Notes under the pieces: generated by a model
Database searches by the model: none
Seen by the model: the letters and a program-made list of their open reading frames with translations, nothing else
Told to the model about the DNA's origin: nothing
Translations under genes and position numbers: made by a program
Shown: positions 1-10,689 of the stretch, one piece after another
How positions within the stretch are numbered: position 1 is the stretch's first letter
Layout of the letters: each line of letters opens with the position of its first letter
Source of the DNA: Ascidia mentula
Taxonomy: Eukaryota; Chordata; Ascidiacea; Phlebobranchia; Ascidiidae
DNA: 64,000 nt
Direction of reading: 5' to 3'
NCBI GenBank assembly: GCA_947561715.1
Contig: OX387202.1
Coordinates: 930,001 to 994,000, forward strand

Positions 1-3000
1 ATACCCTGTACAACAGAGTTTAACCAACAATTGTTATATTTATTTGTAAGTCCAATAAAAACAAATTCAAAACTCTTTAAACCACACCTGTAAATTGCTT
101 CCTCACAACTATGTGAATTACACACTAAACTAAACACCATCCACATTCGAAACATCAAAGCATTAAAAGGTGAAATTTGCACTTTTAAGATCTTACATGC
201 AATACAATCCACTGCGTAACAAACACACAGACCACAACTAGCATCATCACATTGTTTCACAATTGAACCATTTTCAAACATGACTGCATGGCCAGTAAAC
301 ATTTGCAAAGTGGGAATTAGGTTATGCTTGATCAATGCTGTCAATTCTTCATCAAAGCTCAAGAATGAGTTGTATAATACCAGTTTATTACCAGATTTGT
401 TAAACCACAAAACAACGAAGTGACTCTTAAACAAAACAGGAATGAAAACATTTTCACACATTGTTTTATCATCACAAAAAATACTAGCGAAAGCCTTAGG
501 CGCATTCTTAAAACATTTACCACTTAACACTTCCATAGTCAAAGCAGTTGACAAACATGCAAATGTTTCAGGCGATACAGCATTACACAATGTAACTGTT
601 CTGGCTATGTAAACATCAACTACCTTATCAGTTAGCCAACCTAAAGTGGAGTCCGAATGTGACTTAGCAGCATTTTCTGTCAAAGCGATGTAAGTTTTAT
701 TACATGGTTTCAAACAGAGTGAACACAAATCCAACCATGACAATGACTGGTGACAATGCATAATCAAAGCAGTTTCAAATATTGAAGTTTTGTTTAACTG
801 GTCGTGGGTCCATATTTTATCAGCTATGGGTTTACAAATCCGGTGAACTACTTCTTCAGGGGGGCAGAAAATATATGGTGAGGCAAAGGGAGAAGGTTTC
901 ATGTTGTTATTGTACAAATGTTGAACTGTTTCATTTTTGTACTTAATTCGTTTTGAAGCAGTACTGGATGAATAATAGCTACTAGGATTGTTCTTACGTT
1001 TTTTAAACTTCGATTCAAAAACATGGGCCCCATTTCGTTGTAAATTTGAGATATTCGAACTACAAGATTTGTCCCGAAATGTTTTAAATTGCATAAATGT
1101 ATCACAGAATATCTTAATCAAAATCTTTAGAGAATTGTAATATTTAACAACAAAGTCATCAATTTTTGACATTCGCTTGCCATCTAAAATGTTAGTCTTT
1201 AAATCACGAAAATGTTCTTCTATTATACCTTGAGTGTGATTGTCGCGCATTATTGTTTGGTGATCCTTATTTTTTAATGCATTACAATGGACTTTCTGTG
1301 GATGATACATTTGTGCTTGTGCATTACTCGTTGTGTCACCGTTAACATGTCGGGACAAATCTCCCAGCATTAATTTGGAAGTTGAACATATTCTTGAAAC
1401 AATTACCTCCAAAACTTTTGTACAAAAATCAGGGTTGTGATAAATGTTCTTTGAAATTTCTGGGTCAATATGTTGCTTATAAATATCAGAGATAAAAAAA
1501 TCATCAAGCTTTTGCTTATATCTTTGATAAAATGGTGAGCGTTTTTCCTGTAATCTATCTGTTGCTTTTGCAGTAAAAAAATAATCAGTTCTGTCTATGC
1601 CATTGTCACCATCAATGTCATGGTCAGTTTGAGTTTGAGTAATCCTTTCTTTAATATGATTAAAATGAAATTCAACAATTGAGGAAGAAGCTTCACAATT
1701 AGTTAGAATAAAAAAACTTTCCATTACTTTATCTAGTCCAGCCAATGTGTCACAAGAAAACATTATGTTAATCCAATACAGATATGTTTCAACAATTTTC
1801 TTACTTTTGCTATGTTTATGACAAAAAATTTTGGCAGCCCTCATTGCATGGCTGTAGCAATTGTGCAATACAGTCTTGCTCAAATCTTTCTCATTAGGAA
1901 TACCAGTTACAATACGATAACAACGATTGTAAAAGTCTAAGCGCAATTCTTGACAATATGCCTTCAAAACTGCATTCCACATTGCCATGGAGCCATCAAT
2001 GATGAGCAGGCTGGGCTTTTTTGCCACGCTACACAATTTTAAGCAATCAAACATAAATTTTTCCAAAAAATGACTAATCGTACTTGAATCATGGTGCGTT
2101 GTCAAAAAAGTTGCCACAGGAAGTGGAGCACCACCCTGTTTTGGATTTCTGACAAGCAAAGTGTAAATTTGAAAATCTGAATACCTATCAATACGTCGGA
2201 GGACACTTCCCGTGGCATCAAAATAGACAATGTCCCGACAGCATAAATGATTAAATATTTTGATCTGACTATTACAATACAATGCAACTTCTGGGGGATG
2301 AATGGCTATTGTTCGAATATAATGTTCTCCTTTCTTTAGCATTTTCAGACGGATTTCATTTAAATTAATAAACCATAAGTTACTAATTTTTTTACGTTCG
2401 CTTTTGATGTTGTTTAAAACAGATTGCGATGGCAAAAAAGTATGAGCCCCAAGCCAGCGTTCTTCTGGTGATAATTCGTTGTAAATTTCCCGAAATCGTT
2501 TAACAGCGGTTTTATTTTCTAATGAATTGCGAAGCTTCTTCCTCATTACTCCTGTTACCCGCCTACATTTTTTGCAGCCAGGACAATGGCTTCGGTTACC
2601 AGACACTTTAACGCGCCCCTCAACTTTGTCAACAAACGACCAAAACGTCACCACAAAAACAACTTCACACTTGCAATTCTTACACTTCCTATGCGCACAA
2701 TACAGGTTCACCCATCCCTCTCTATAGCAATCATCATTCCGTGTAATGTTCGCAACACTTTCTTCACTTCGTAAATAATTGTTTAAGACGTTTGGCACGC
2801 AACCATTATAAATTTGATGCACATTTTTAACTGTTAAATCCACATACAAGTTGTTTCCAAAATGATTGGCCGTTCTATTTTTTATCGTGTTTTCCCATTT
2901 CTGAACTGAAATCATAAATACACCACTAACATCAACTTCAACGGAACGCCTAAATTTGGAACGAATGTCTGCACCAATTTCACTCACATCGAAAATTACA

Positions 3001-4187
3001 TTATCATCATCATCATCATTATCATTATCATCATCATCAACAACAACAACATTCTCGCCCTCAAAAACAATACAATCCTCATCACGAACGGTATGACTTG
3101 CAGAACAATTGCTACAATCAGAGTTCCTATCTCCTGAACTCGCGTAAACAGGCGTACGAGAATTACTGTCAAACAGTTCATTGTGCTTTTGTTCCTTACC
3201 AAATGTTTCAACAGGAGCATAAATGGGCGAAGCATACAAAATTGTTGATTTCTCGTCATCCGAACTAAAAGAATTTGGGCTGTTAGCTACAGTGTCATTT
3301 AAGCTATTGTTGCTTCCGTAAAAAACAGTCGACACGTCATCGTCACTGCCAGAAATAGTGCTACCCACATGCGAATTGGTCCCAACTAGCGCGTCTGTAT
3401 TTCCAGTTTGATTTTCGTCTGCAATGCACTCAGTTGTTTTGTCAATGGTCGATTTGTGCTCAAAACGCGGGTTTAAAAACGTTCCAGCACCAGGACAAAC
3501 CAAATGAGACCGATTCCATTCATTAGCTGACAAAGTCGCGGCAACACATAGAGGATCAAAAACACAGCTCGGGTGAAACCATTTGCTACAAGTTTCGCAC
3601 TCGACCATCAACCTGCCATCATACGGAGTATTACAAACGCAGTACAACTTAATTACATTAGATGATTGACATGGTTGAAAACAAACTGACAGTTCCTTTG
3701 ACGATTCACAGTTGTTGTCAAGAGCAAGCTTGCATTGGTTTTGAACCATTCTCCTAAATTTGTCGCTTTTTACCCAAACCTGGTTCATTTTGAAGTAATT
3801 TTGTTTGGTAAATTTTTTTTTCATGTGTGTTAGCATTGTTCTTGCAACAACTGACGGTAAGTTTGTCGTATTAGGGTAGTTCTTAAAGCATTTTGCCAAT
3901 TTGGAAATGAAGTTTGGGCAAAGCAACTTTGACTGCGTATTGTTGCCATGTTTGTTAGTACCGGAGTGATTTATAACAATCGAATCTATTTTTGTCCGAT
4001 TTAATTTGCAAAACTTTAAAAGAAGTATTAGGCGTTTCGTTATATGCTTATCTTGCCAAAAAGTGTTGCTTTGCAAAAACTCCTTTCCTGTTTTGACATC
4101 AAAGTGGTTGAGGTTATGTGTAACAAAATACTGGGCAACAGCGTTAATCTTGTCTCCTGACGTAGCAAAATGTCCACCGCCTGTCAT
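1..4187 (-). CDS. PHD finger / DDE transposase-like / USP-like fusion protein, 3' end outside window
   Basis: One minus-strand frame is open without a stop from 4187 to the window edge (1395 codons, no intron needed). The frame also stays open upstream to 5678, but the first ATG is at 4187. Residues about 183-208 form a PHD-type zinc finger (CVC, then CETCSKWFHPSC). An acidic Asp/Asn run encoded by a CAT-type microsatellite follows near 383-397, then a Cys cluster CPGCKKC near 535. A DDE-like core is suggested by FDATG (Asp657), IIDGSMAMW (Asp731) and IIEEHFRDLK (Glu990/991). The long insert between second Asp and Glu recalls KDZ/MULE-type transposases. At the edge, GLTNKYNNCWLNSVVQ (Cys1387) matches the Cys box of ubiquitin-specific proteases. 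I infer a transposon-derived gene, active or domesticated; the exact superfamily is unresolved. The rest of the protease domain lies off the window. Confidence 0.8.
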   Translation of the reverse strand, partial: MTGGGHFATSGDKINAVAQYFVTHNLNHFDVKTGKEFLQSNTFWQDKHITKRLILLLKFCKLNRTKIDSIVINHSGTNKHGNNTQSKLLCPNFISKLAKCFKNYPNTTNLPSVVARTMLTHMKKKFTKQNYFKMNQVWVKSDKFRRMVQNQCKLALDNNCESSKELSVCFQPCQSSNVIKLYCVCNTPYDGRLMVECETCSKWFHPSCVFDPLCVAATLSANEWNRSHLVCPGAGTFLNPRFEHKSTIDKTTECIADENQTGNTDALVGTNSHVGSTISGSDDDVSTVFYGSNNSLNDTVANSPNSFSSDDEKSTILYASPIYAPVETFGKEQKHNELFDSNSRTPVYASSGDRNSDCSNCSASHTVRDEDCIVFEGENVVVVDDDDNDNDDDDDNVIFDVSEIGADIRSKFRRSVEVDVSGVFMISVQKWENTIKNRTANHFGNNLYVDLTVKNVHQIYNGCVPNVLNNYLRSEESVANITRNDDCYREGWVNLYCAHRKCKNCKCEVVFVVTFWSFVDKVEGRVKVSGNRSHCPGCKKCRRVTGVMRKKLRNSLENKTAVKRFREIYNELSPEERWLGAHTFLPSQSVLNNIKSERKKISNLWFINLNEIRLKMLKKGEHYIRTIAIHPPEVALYCNSQIKIFNHLCCRDIVYFDATGSVLRRIDRYSDFQIYTLLVRNPKQGGAPLPVATFLTTHHDSSTISHFLEKFMFDCLKLCSVAKKPSLLIIDGSMAMWNAVLKAYCQELRLDFYNRCYRIVTGIPNEKDLSKTVLHNCYSHAMRAAKIFCHKHSKSKKIVETYLYWINIMFSCDTLAGLDKVMESFFILTNCEASSSIVEFHFNHIKERITQTQTDHDIDGDNGIDRTDYFFTAKATDRLQEKRSPFYQRYKQKLDDFFISDIYKQHIDPEISKNIYHNPDFCTKVLEVIVSRICSTSKLMLGDLSRHVNGDTTSNAQAQMYHPQKVHCNALKNKDHQTIMRDNHTQGIIEEHFRDLKTNILDGKRMSKIDDFVVKYYNSLKILIKIFCDTFMQFKTFRDKSCSSNISNLQRNGAHVFESKFKKRKNNPSSYYSSSTASKRIKYKNETVQHLYNNNMKPSPFASPYIFCPPEEVVHRICKPIADKIWTHDQLNKTSIFETALIMHCHQSLSWLDLCSLCLKPCNKTYIALTENAAKSHSDSTLGWLTDKVVDVYIARTVTLCNAVSPETFACLSTALTMEVLSGKCFKNAPKAFASIFCDDKTMCENVFIPVLFKSHFVVLWFNKSGNKLVLYNSFLSFDEELTALIKHNLIPTLQMFTGHAVMFENGSIVKQCDDASCGLCVCYAVDCIACKILKVQISPFNALMFRMWMVFSLVCNSHSCEEAIYRCGLKSFEFVFIGLTNKYNNCWLNSVVQG

Positions 4188-4584
4188 TACCAAACGAGCA
4201 GGATAGCGCAGAATGTTGAAAAAACTAGACCGACGAAACAAACGTTTTCTGTCAATGGCAGTCGGTTTGGCGCAATTTACGGGAAACAAGGCCAACAGGT
4301 GGTTCAAAAACAACTTCAAACAATCCAAAACCTGCAGAAATCCAGAGGAACAAACCAAAAAATACAAAAAAAATGCATAAAACAAAGCCAGCAATATAAG
4401 ACAGCGAAACACAAGTTTGCAAAACCGTAATACTAGCCACAAACTCGTGAGCAGCCCAAACGCGCTGGCCAAACCATGATAAAAAAATGACTGCCTTAAA
4501 TTGTAATTACCACCAAAAACTTCTACATCACCTTTTTTGTGGCTCAAACAAGGAACGCGTTTCCGTGGTAGTTTGTGGCTCGAC

Positions 4585-5455
4585 GTGGACTTGGGTGGCA
4601 CCGCTACATCTCTGGCATGTAGCTTGGGGCCCGCCGTGGACTTGGGTGGCACCCCTTCATATCTGCCATGTAGCTTGGGGCTCGGTGTGGACTTGGGTGG
4701 CACCCGTACATCTCTGGCATGTAGCTTGGGGCCCGGCGTGGACTTGGGTGGCACCCCTTCATCTCTGGCATGTAGCTTGGGGCTCGGTGTGGACTTGGGT
4801 GGCACCCCTTCATCTCTGGCATGTAGATTGGGGCGCGGTGTGGACTTGGGTGGCACTCCTACATCTCTGGCATGTAGATTGGGGCCCGGCGTAGACTTGG
4901 GTGGCAACCGTACATCTCTGGCATGTTGCTTGAGGCCCGGCGTGGACTTGGGTGGCACCTCTTTATCTCTGGCATGTACCTTGGGGCCCGGGGTGGACTT
5001 GGGTGGCGCTCCTACATCTCTGGCATGTAGATTGGGGCGCGGTGTGGACTTGGGTGGCACTCCTACATCTCTGGCATGTAGATTGGGGCGCGGTGTGGAC
5101 TTGGGTGGCACTCCTACATCTCTGGCATGTAGATTGGGGCCCGGGGTGGACTTGGGTGGCACTCCTACATCTCTGGCATGTAGATTGGGGCGCGGTGTGG
5201 ACTTGGGTGGCACTCCTACATCTCTGGCATGTAGATTGGGGCCCGGCGTAGACTTGGGTGGCAACCGTACATATCTGGCATGTTGCTTGAGGCCCGGCGT
5301 GGACTTGGGTGGCACCTCTTTATCTCTGGCATGTACCTTGGGGCCCGGGGTGGACTTGGGTGGCACCCGTACATCTCTGGCATGTAGCTTGGGGCCCGCC
5401 GTGGACTTGGGTGGCAGCCCTTCCTCTTTGGCATGTAGATTGGGGCCAGCCGTGG
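4585..5455. repeat. 51-bp coding-like minisatellite, about 17 units
   Basis: A GTGGACTTGGGTGGCAC-containing unit recurs every 51 bp (4585, 4636, 4687 and so on to 5401), with the last unit degenerate. Because 51 is a multiple of three and the unit lacks stops in several frames, the array is open in at least one plus frame over its whole length (4537-5487, units like VDLGGTPTSLACRLGRG) and largely open in all minus frames. A two-unit block near 4891-4992 recurs 357 bp (7 units) later at 5248-5349, which suggests unequal exchange. G+C is far higher than in the neighbourhood. I see no evidence that it is translated; it lies between two minus-strand genes. Confidence 0.9.
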
Positions 5456-5738
5456 TTGTACGTTGTCTTTTTGTGGCATGGAAATAACAGTTGGTGACAC
5501 ATCCAAAACATTCGATGGTGCGAAACCGCTTTTTTTTTTCCTTTGTAGTAGCAGTAGTGGATGTTGATGTTGAAGGTTCTGCAATTAACGGAATCCTAAT
5601 GAAACCATCATAGAGGATAACATAAACTGCATGCAATTTGCATTTTGTTGCATGTCGTTTTAATTTTGCATTGATTAATTATGTATATATTTAGGCCTAA
5701 ACAGGATAGCACAAATTCCAGCATTAAGCACGGTAAGG

Positions 5739-6460
5739 TCAATCCTGAATATACTCATTTATCATTTTCAAACCTTTGGTATCGGAAACAGCAAAAATGG
5801 TATGGACATGAGCTTCCAGGCTGTCCATATAATGGCGCAGCCCGACGTCCGAGAGATGAAGGTTGTCGCTCCAGTTCTCCCGGTCGTCAGTAATATTAAA
5901 ATCAAGGAAGGTCAATCCATTTTCCACAGCGAGGTTTTGAAGTACCTGGTTGACGCAATAAACGCAACGTAGATGGAAGCCTGTTTGCGGTAGAATACCA
6001 GCTACAACAATCTGTTGAAAATGAAAAATCCACAAATTGTAATGCTGCAGAGGCCAATTACAGTATTCTTTCTACCAACCTGACATTGCGGGTACTTCTG
6101 TTGACAAACCTCAATCAACTGTTGATACTCGGCCCCGATGCTGTCGTGGTGGTGATCAGCGCGACGGGAAGCAACGTCGTTGGTGCCAAGAGCCAGGATG
6201 ATCACATCGACTGGCTCTAATCTATTCCCGTACACAATCTCCTCAGCGCCGTGTCCGATTTTCCCCCCTGGAATGGAAATCGCATTTAAAGCAAAATGCT
6301 CACTGCGAGACGATACTACCTGGGGACAGACAATGTTCCTCCCGTTGCTATCGGTCACCAACAACACGGAGGGAAGTTGTGAACCTTTAGCACGGAGGTA
6401 ACAGGTCTGCTTTCCGCAGATCCCTGTGCTGTAGTGAACAGGTGGCGTTCTTCTTCCCAT
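5739..6460 (-). CDS. SGNH/GDSL hydrolase-like protein, two exons
   Basis: Exon 1 is 6460-6080 and exon 2 is 6011-5739, with a 68-bp GT-AG intron (6079-6012, phase 0), giving 217 residues. SGNH hydrolase blocks are visible in order: block I VTDSNGRN with candidate nucleophile Ser38, block II SIPGGKI (Gly65/66), block III LGTND (Asn94), and block V SDNLHLSDVG with Asp176 and His179. The join reads PQC-Q/IVVAGILPQ, as expected for the strand before the last helices, which supports the splice sites. No signal peptide or membrane segment is seen, so a cytosolic esterase/lipase-fold protein is likely; the substrate cannot be inferred. The start at 6460 is the first in-frame ATG of the exon. Such domains also occur in retroelement ORF1 proteins, but the intron argues for a host gene. 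Confidence 0.75.
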
Positions 6461-7783
6461 GATGTTTAGCCTGGATCAATTCTTTTGAAATGCTGAGTTG
6501 ATCTTCGTCTGTTAATGCGTACTTGGACCCTTTTCTTCAGTGTAAATATTCAGCAGTAGATATTGCAGACTTAGTAGCTGATGCTTTGTTATATCAGTTT
6601 TCTTGGAAAATAGGAAGAATTTTTAACTAAACAACAAAATGATATGCGCTGAATGCGTTATTTCTGAACGCCCCTATATTCACTGTCACAAAAGTTTACC
6701 ATGTACAAACAAAATGTAGCAAAACTTGAGGTATTCATACGACCCCTTTCCAAAACATCCACTAAGCAATGTGAAATAATGCAAATATTTTTTTAAATCA
6801 TCAAGTCAACTTAGCTGGTTGTTTCGTAACAATTGGAACTATGATATTGGAATGCATCACCTTGTGATTGGCTTATTCTGCGTGGCCTGACTTTCAGCAA
6901 GAGGAGGAAAGCGTCAATGAAGAGAAAGGATGGAGCAAACATAACTTTAAACACGTTTGGCCAATTGAAGTTAATGTATACTTACAAATTATAAGTTGTT
7001 GTTGTGCAACAGTATCTTGTCCGGGTTCCTTTGCTTGAAAAATGTCATGTACTGTAGTTTTACATACGAACTTCGTCAATATCCAGGGGTTGCCATTATA
7101 CCGTCCATATTTTTAATTTGCTCCCTATTTGTGACTGGGCGTCCCTCATTTTTGGCTTTTTAAACTGGTTTGGTTTTTATTCGTTAATTTTGAATCAGAT
7201 GTTTGATTGATATTTTTACACCCATTTTCACAAGTATATCATTTTACCGAGGACTGATTTGTGGGATTCCTAACTTAAACCCTCAACCCTACGTCAGAAT
7301 AAAACAGCGCATTTTTATTTAAGGTTGTTTATCGTTCCACTTCTATCACTGATGCTACTTGAACAAGCAACATCAAATTGGAACAAACTGTATTGTATAA
7401 TAACAAACAACAATGGACCAAAAGGTTTGGCCAAAAACTAGTGGTCTTGTCCCAAACATAATCTACGTTTAGGATTTACACGTGAAATTACAATTTGTCT
7501 CGATGATCTTGGGCCGATGGGTCTCAATTAAAAAGGTCGACTGCTCTGCTGGCTATTTGCCTCTAAATTGTCCGTTCGCCAATGCACTAGGCTGAGATGC
7601 AGACAGATGCGTATAATTGTTTATTAATATAATGCAACCAAATAGCATAGAATAATAATGGATTCAAATAGAATGGAATCGATTCAGAATCAAATGAAAT
7701 GGTCAGAAAGGGCAAAAGCGTTACCGATTAAACATTATAGTCTCGTGATATGAAAAAAATTTTCATCACTACCGTATGTATAG
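6461..7783. other. No gene recognised
   Basis: AT-rich sequence with only short chance reading frames on both strands. I see no convincing splice-linked exons, repeats or RNA genes. It contains the presumed promoter region of the SGNH gene, but no clear TATA box was chosen. Confidence 0.4.
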
Positions 7784-8206
7784 TTGCTAAGTAAATACGT
7801 TTCCACACGTGCTAGACCTCTGTTTGAGCTCAGTTTTTTACGCTGCTTCTGTGTTTTGCATTCCGAAAAACTGATGACGCCCTTTACAAGGCCTGTCACA
7901 AACAAACTCCCCGAACGATGGAATGCGCTACAAAAATGCAGGTTCCAGCTTTGGCATTGTCCCGCATGCGGCTTGGTAGGTGTCAATGCAAATTCTTGTC
8001 AACGCGATTGCGTCCCCTATTTCACCCTCAAAACAATTACCCATATGTCAAAGGCGGCTTACATCACACGACTGCAATTTAACCGAATGAAGCTACAAAG
8101 TACTCAATCCCAGATATTAGGATATATTTTTATATATGGGATGTGTCATGTGACAAAGGATTACCACATAAAATATGTCATGACAAAAACATATAGGCGT
8201 AAATGA
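7784..8206 (+). CDS. Hypothetical 140-residue reading frame
   Basis: An ATG-to-stop frame of 140 codons with a single CPAC-type Cys pair (HCPACGLVGV) but no recognisable fold. The opposite strand is open over part of the same stretch (7735-7986), so the coding strand is uncertain and it may be non-coding. It is listed only because it is the longest frame between 6.5 and 44 kb that is not explained by another feature. Confidence 0.15.
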   Translation: MLSKYVSTRARPLFELSFLRCFCVLHSEKLMTPFTRPVTNKLPERWNALQKCRFQLWHCPACGLVGVNANSCQRDCVPYFTLKTITHMSKAAYITRLQFNRMKLQSTQSQILGYIFIYGMCHVTKDYHIKYVMTKTYRRK

Positions 8207-8745
8207 GAAGAATTAAATCGATAAAGGGCATGTAAACAAAACGTCAGTTTCACAATTTTTACTCGAAGAAATAATGTATGTTTACAGGAGGTTTTACACT
8301 CCAAAATGACGATAAAGGTGTGCATAATGCTAATAATAGGCCTAAAAAAAAGAAAAACAAACGAGAGGTAAAATCAGTGTTTCAAACCTTCCTGGATCAT
8401 GAAACCACGGAAGTTAATGCCGGCATAGAAATAAGTTAAGAATCCGACGATTTTGACACTAACATTCGTCAATACAAACTTCCAATCGGATAGTATTAAG
8501 TACTTCACAGGCTATATCGATGGTTGATAAACATGGGAAACTCACCTTCATGATAAGATGTTAAGCAGAAATGTTTCATATCGCACGACAAGACAGGATC
8601 GCCACACTGCAAAAATCCTCATTTGGTAGCTATGGTATTTAAAGCATGAACTGGAAACATTATCGAGTTGTCTGATTACAATGGTAGATATCGTAAACTG
8701 TTATTGTTTTTCAGACATTTTTAAAATCTTTTATTATGTTTACTG
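8207..8745. other. No gene recognised
   Basis: AT-rich spacer with no frame or repeat I can support. Confidence 0.4.
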
Positions 8746-8850
8746 CAGGAACTGAAGATGCCCAAGGGGCGAAATATATATCCCTGATTATAAGCCGGGC
8801 TGATCCTATAATAAAAAGCTACTGCTGCTGCATTTTCTAGTAGATATCGT
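8746..8850 (+). mobile_element. Possible Penelope-like element 3' remnant
   Basis: The stretch GAACTGAAGATGCCCAAGG then GGGCGAAAT resembles the gap between the coding end and 3' UTR seen at the other Penelope-like fragments here (compare 13300-13330, AACTGAGGATGCC then GGCGAAAT). Only this short signature remains and no coding sequence is left. It lies just upstream of the 180-bp satellite. Confidence 0.35.
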
Positions 8851-8980
8851 AAATGTACATTTTGCCAGGCAATTTGTGCACTTGCGAAACAGTGCATCTA
8901 GGCCAAAATCTGTATTCTCTAATCGATGTGATCAAGTATAGCTTATCTGGTGGAGCGGTGGCTGTGATTTTAAAACGATT

Positions 8981-10243
8981 TTCTGATGGAATACGTGATA
9001 TCTCTACCGATTTTTATTACTTTCACGCTGTTCAGCACGCAATTTTTGACAGATACAGAGATTTAAAAAAAATTCTAGGAAGCGGAAAGTGGTTTGGCAC
9101 TTGATTGAAAGGGACGTCACCGGTAAAGCGCAAAACGTTAAAAGGCCCTGTTTGAGGTCATTCTGATGGAATACGTGATATCTCTACCAATTTTTATTAC
9201 TTTCACGCTGTTCAGCACGCAATTCTTGACAAATACTGAGATTTAAAAAAAATTCTAGGGAGCGGAAAGTGGTTTGGCACTTGATTGAAAGTGACGTCAC
9301 CGGTAAAGCGAAAATCGTAAAAAGGCCCGTGTTTGAGGTCATTCTGATGGAATACGTGATATCTCTACCAATTTTTATTACTTTCACGCTGTTCAGCACG
9401 CAATTCTTGACAAATACAGAGATTTAAGATAAATTCTAGGGAGCGGAAAGTGGTTTCGCACTTGATTGAAAGTGACGTCACCGGTAAAGCGAAAATCGTA
9501 AAAAGGCCCGTGTTTGAGGTCATTCTGATGGAATACGTGATATCTCTACCAATTTTTATTACTTTCACGCTGTTCAGCACGCAATTCTTGACAGATACTG
9601 AGATTTAAAAAAAATTCTAGGGAGCGGAAAGTGGTTTGGCACTTGATTGAAAGTGACGTCACCGGTAAAGCGAAAATCGTAAAAAGGCCCTGTTTGAGGT
9701 CATTCTGATGGAATACGTGATATCTCTGCCATTTTTATTACTTTCACGCTGTTCAGCACGCAATTTTTGACAGATACAGAGATTTGAAAAAAATTCTAGG
9801 AAGCGGAAAGTGGTTTGGCACTTGATTGAAAGTGACGTCACCGGTAAAGCGCAAAACGTTAAAAGGCCCTGTTTGAGGTCATTCTGATGGAATACGTGAT
9901 ATTTCTACCGATTTGTATTACTTTCATGCTGTTCAGCACGCAATTCTTGACAGATACAGAGATTAAAAAAAAATTCTAGGAAGCGGAAAGTGGTTTTGCA
10001 CTTGATTGAAAGTGACGTCACCAGTAAAGCGCAAAACGTTAAAAGGCCCGTGTTTGAGGTCTTTCTGATGGAATACGTGATATTTCTACCGATTTGTATT
10101 AGTTTCACGCTGTTCAGCACGCAATTCTTGACAGATACAGAGATTTAAAAAAAATTCTAGGAAGCGAAAAGTGGTTTGGCACTTGATTGAAAGTGACGTC
10201 ACCGGTAAAGCGAAAATCGTAAAAAGGCCCGTGTTTGAGGTCA
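8981..10243. repeat. 180-bp tandem satellite, 7 units
   Basis: Units begin with TTCTGATGGAATACGTGATA at 8981, 9161, 9342, 9523, 9703, 9882 and about 10063 (period 179-182 bp), with the array closing near 10243. Units differ by a few percent. Six of seven carry the palindrome TGACGTCA (for example 9292-9299), a perfect CRE/ATF-type site, and each has a GATATC or close variant. Minus-strand frames of about 70 codons inside the array are by-products of the repeat. Confidence 0.95.
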
Positions 10244-10475
10244 TTGTGATAAAAAACCTGGAACTTCTGCTGTGGTATTGATGCGATATAGTTGCCTAGT
10301 TGATTATTTTTCAAAATTATGTTTCATACTATGACATAAACCCAGAAGAAACCCATTTGTGTAGGTTTAACCTTATCCTGAAATGCTGCCTAATGATGTG
10401 GAACTGATTTTTCGAAAAATTTAATTTGGATTCTGCCAGAATGACAATAGTTAAAAAGCTGTCCAAGATATCACC

Positions 10476-10527
10476 GGTCTCATCCGATGTTACCCCGGTA
10501 CCGGGGTGACTTCGGACATTTGAGACC
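10476..10527. repeat. GC-rich 52-nt inverted repeat
   Basis: Arms GGTCTCA...TCCGATGTTACCCC and GGGGTGACTTCGGA...TGAGACC fold around the perfect palindrome CCCCGGTACCGGGG (10493-10506). It stands out in an AT-rich background. It could be a short foldback element end, a terminator-like hairpin or a relic of a MITE. Confidence 0.75.
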
Positions 10528-10689
10528 TGATTAAAAAATGAGCTGAATGGGCAATTTTCGCGAATCTTCTGTTTTTTGAGCAATGCTTCACTACAAAGTA
10601 ATAAAATATAGGAATGTGGTACATAATGTAAAAAAAATATGAGCAATTTTCTAAACATAAAGTGCGAGCTATCTCCGGTCACAACTGAG

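Noticed and set aside
2996-3259. Minus-strand 87-codon frame rich in Met/Ile
   Set aside because: Shadow of the CAT microsatellite; the real frame reads it as Asp/Asn inside the long fusion gene.
4537-5487. 316-codon plus-strand frame as a repetitive structural protein
   Set aside because: The 51-bp unit is open in most frames on both strands, so frame length is no evidence for coding.
8981-10243. Hammerhead ribozyme in the satellite (CTGATG near each unit start)
   Set aside because: The core is CTGATGG and no matching GAAA with paired stems was found at the right spacing.
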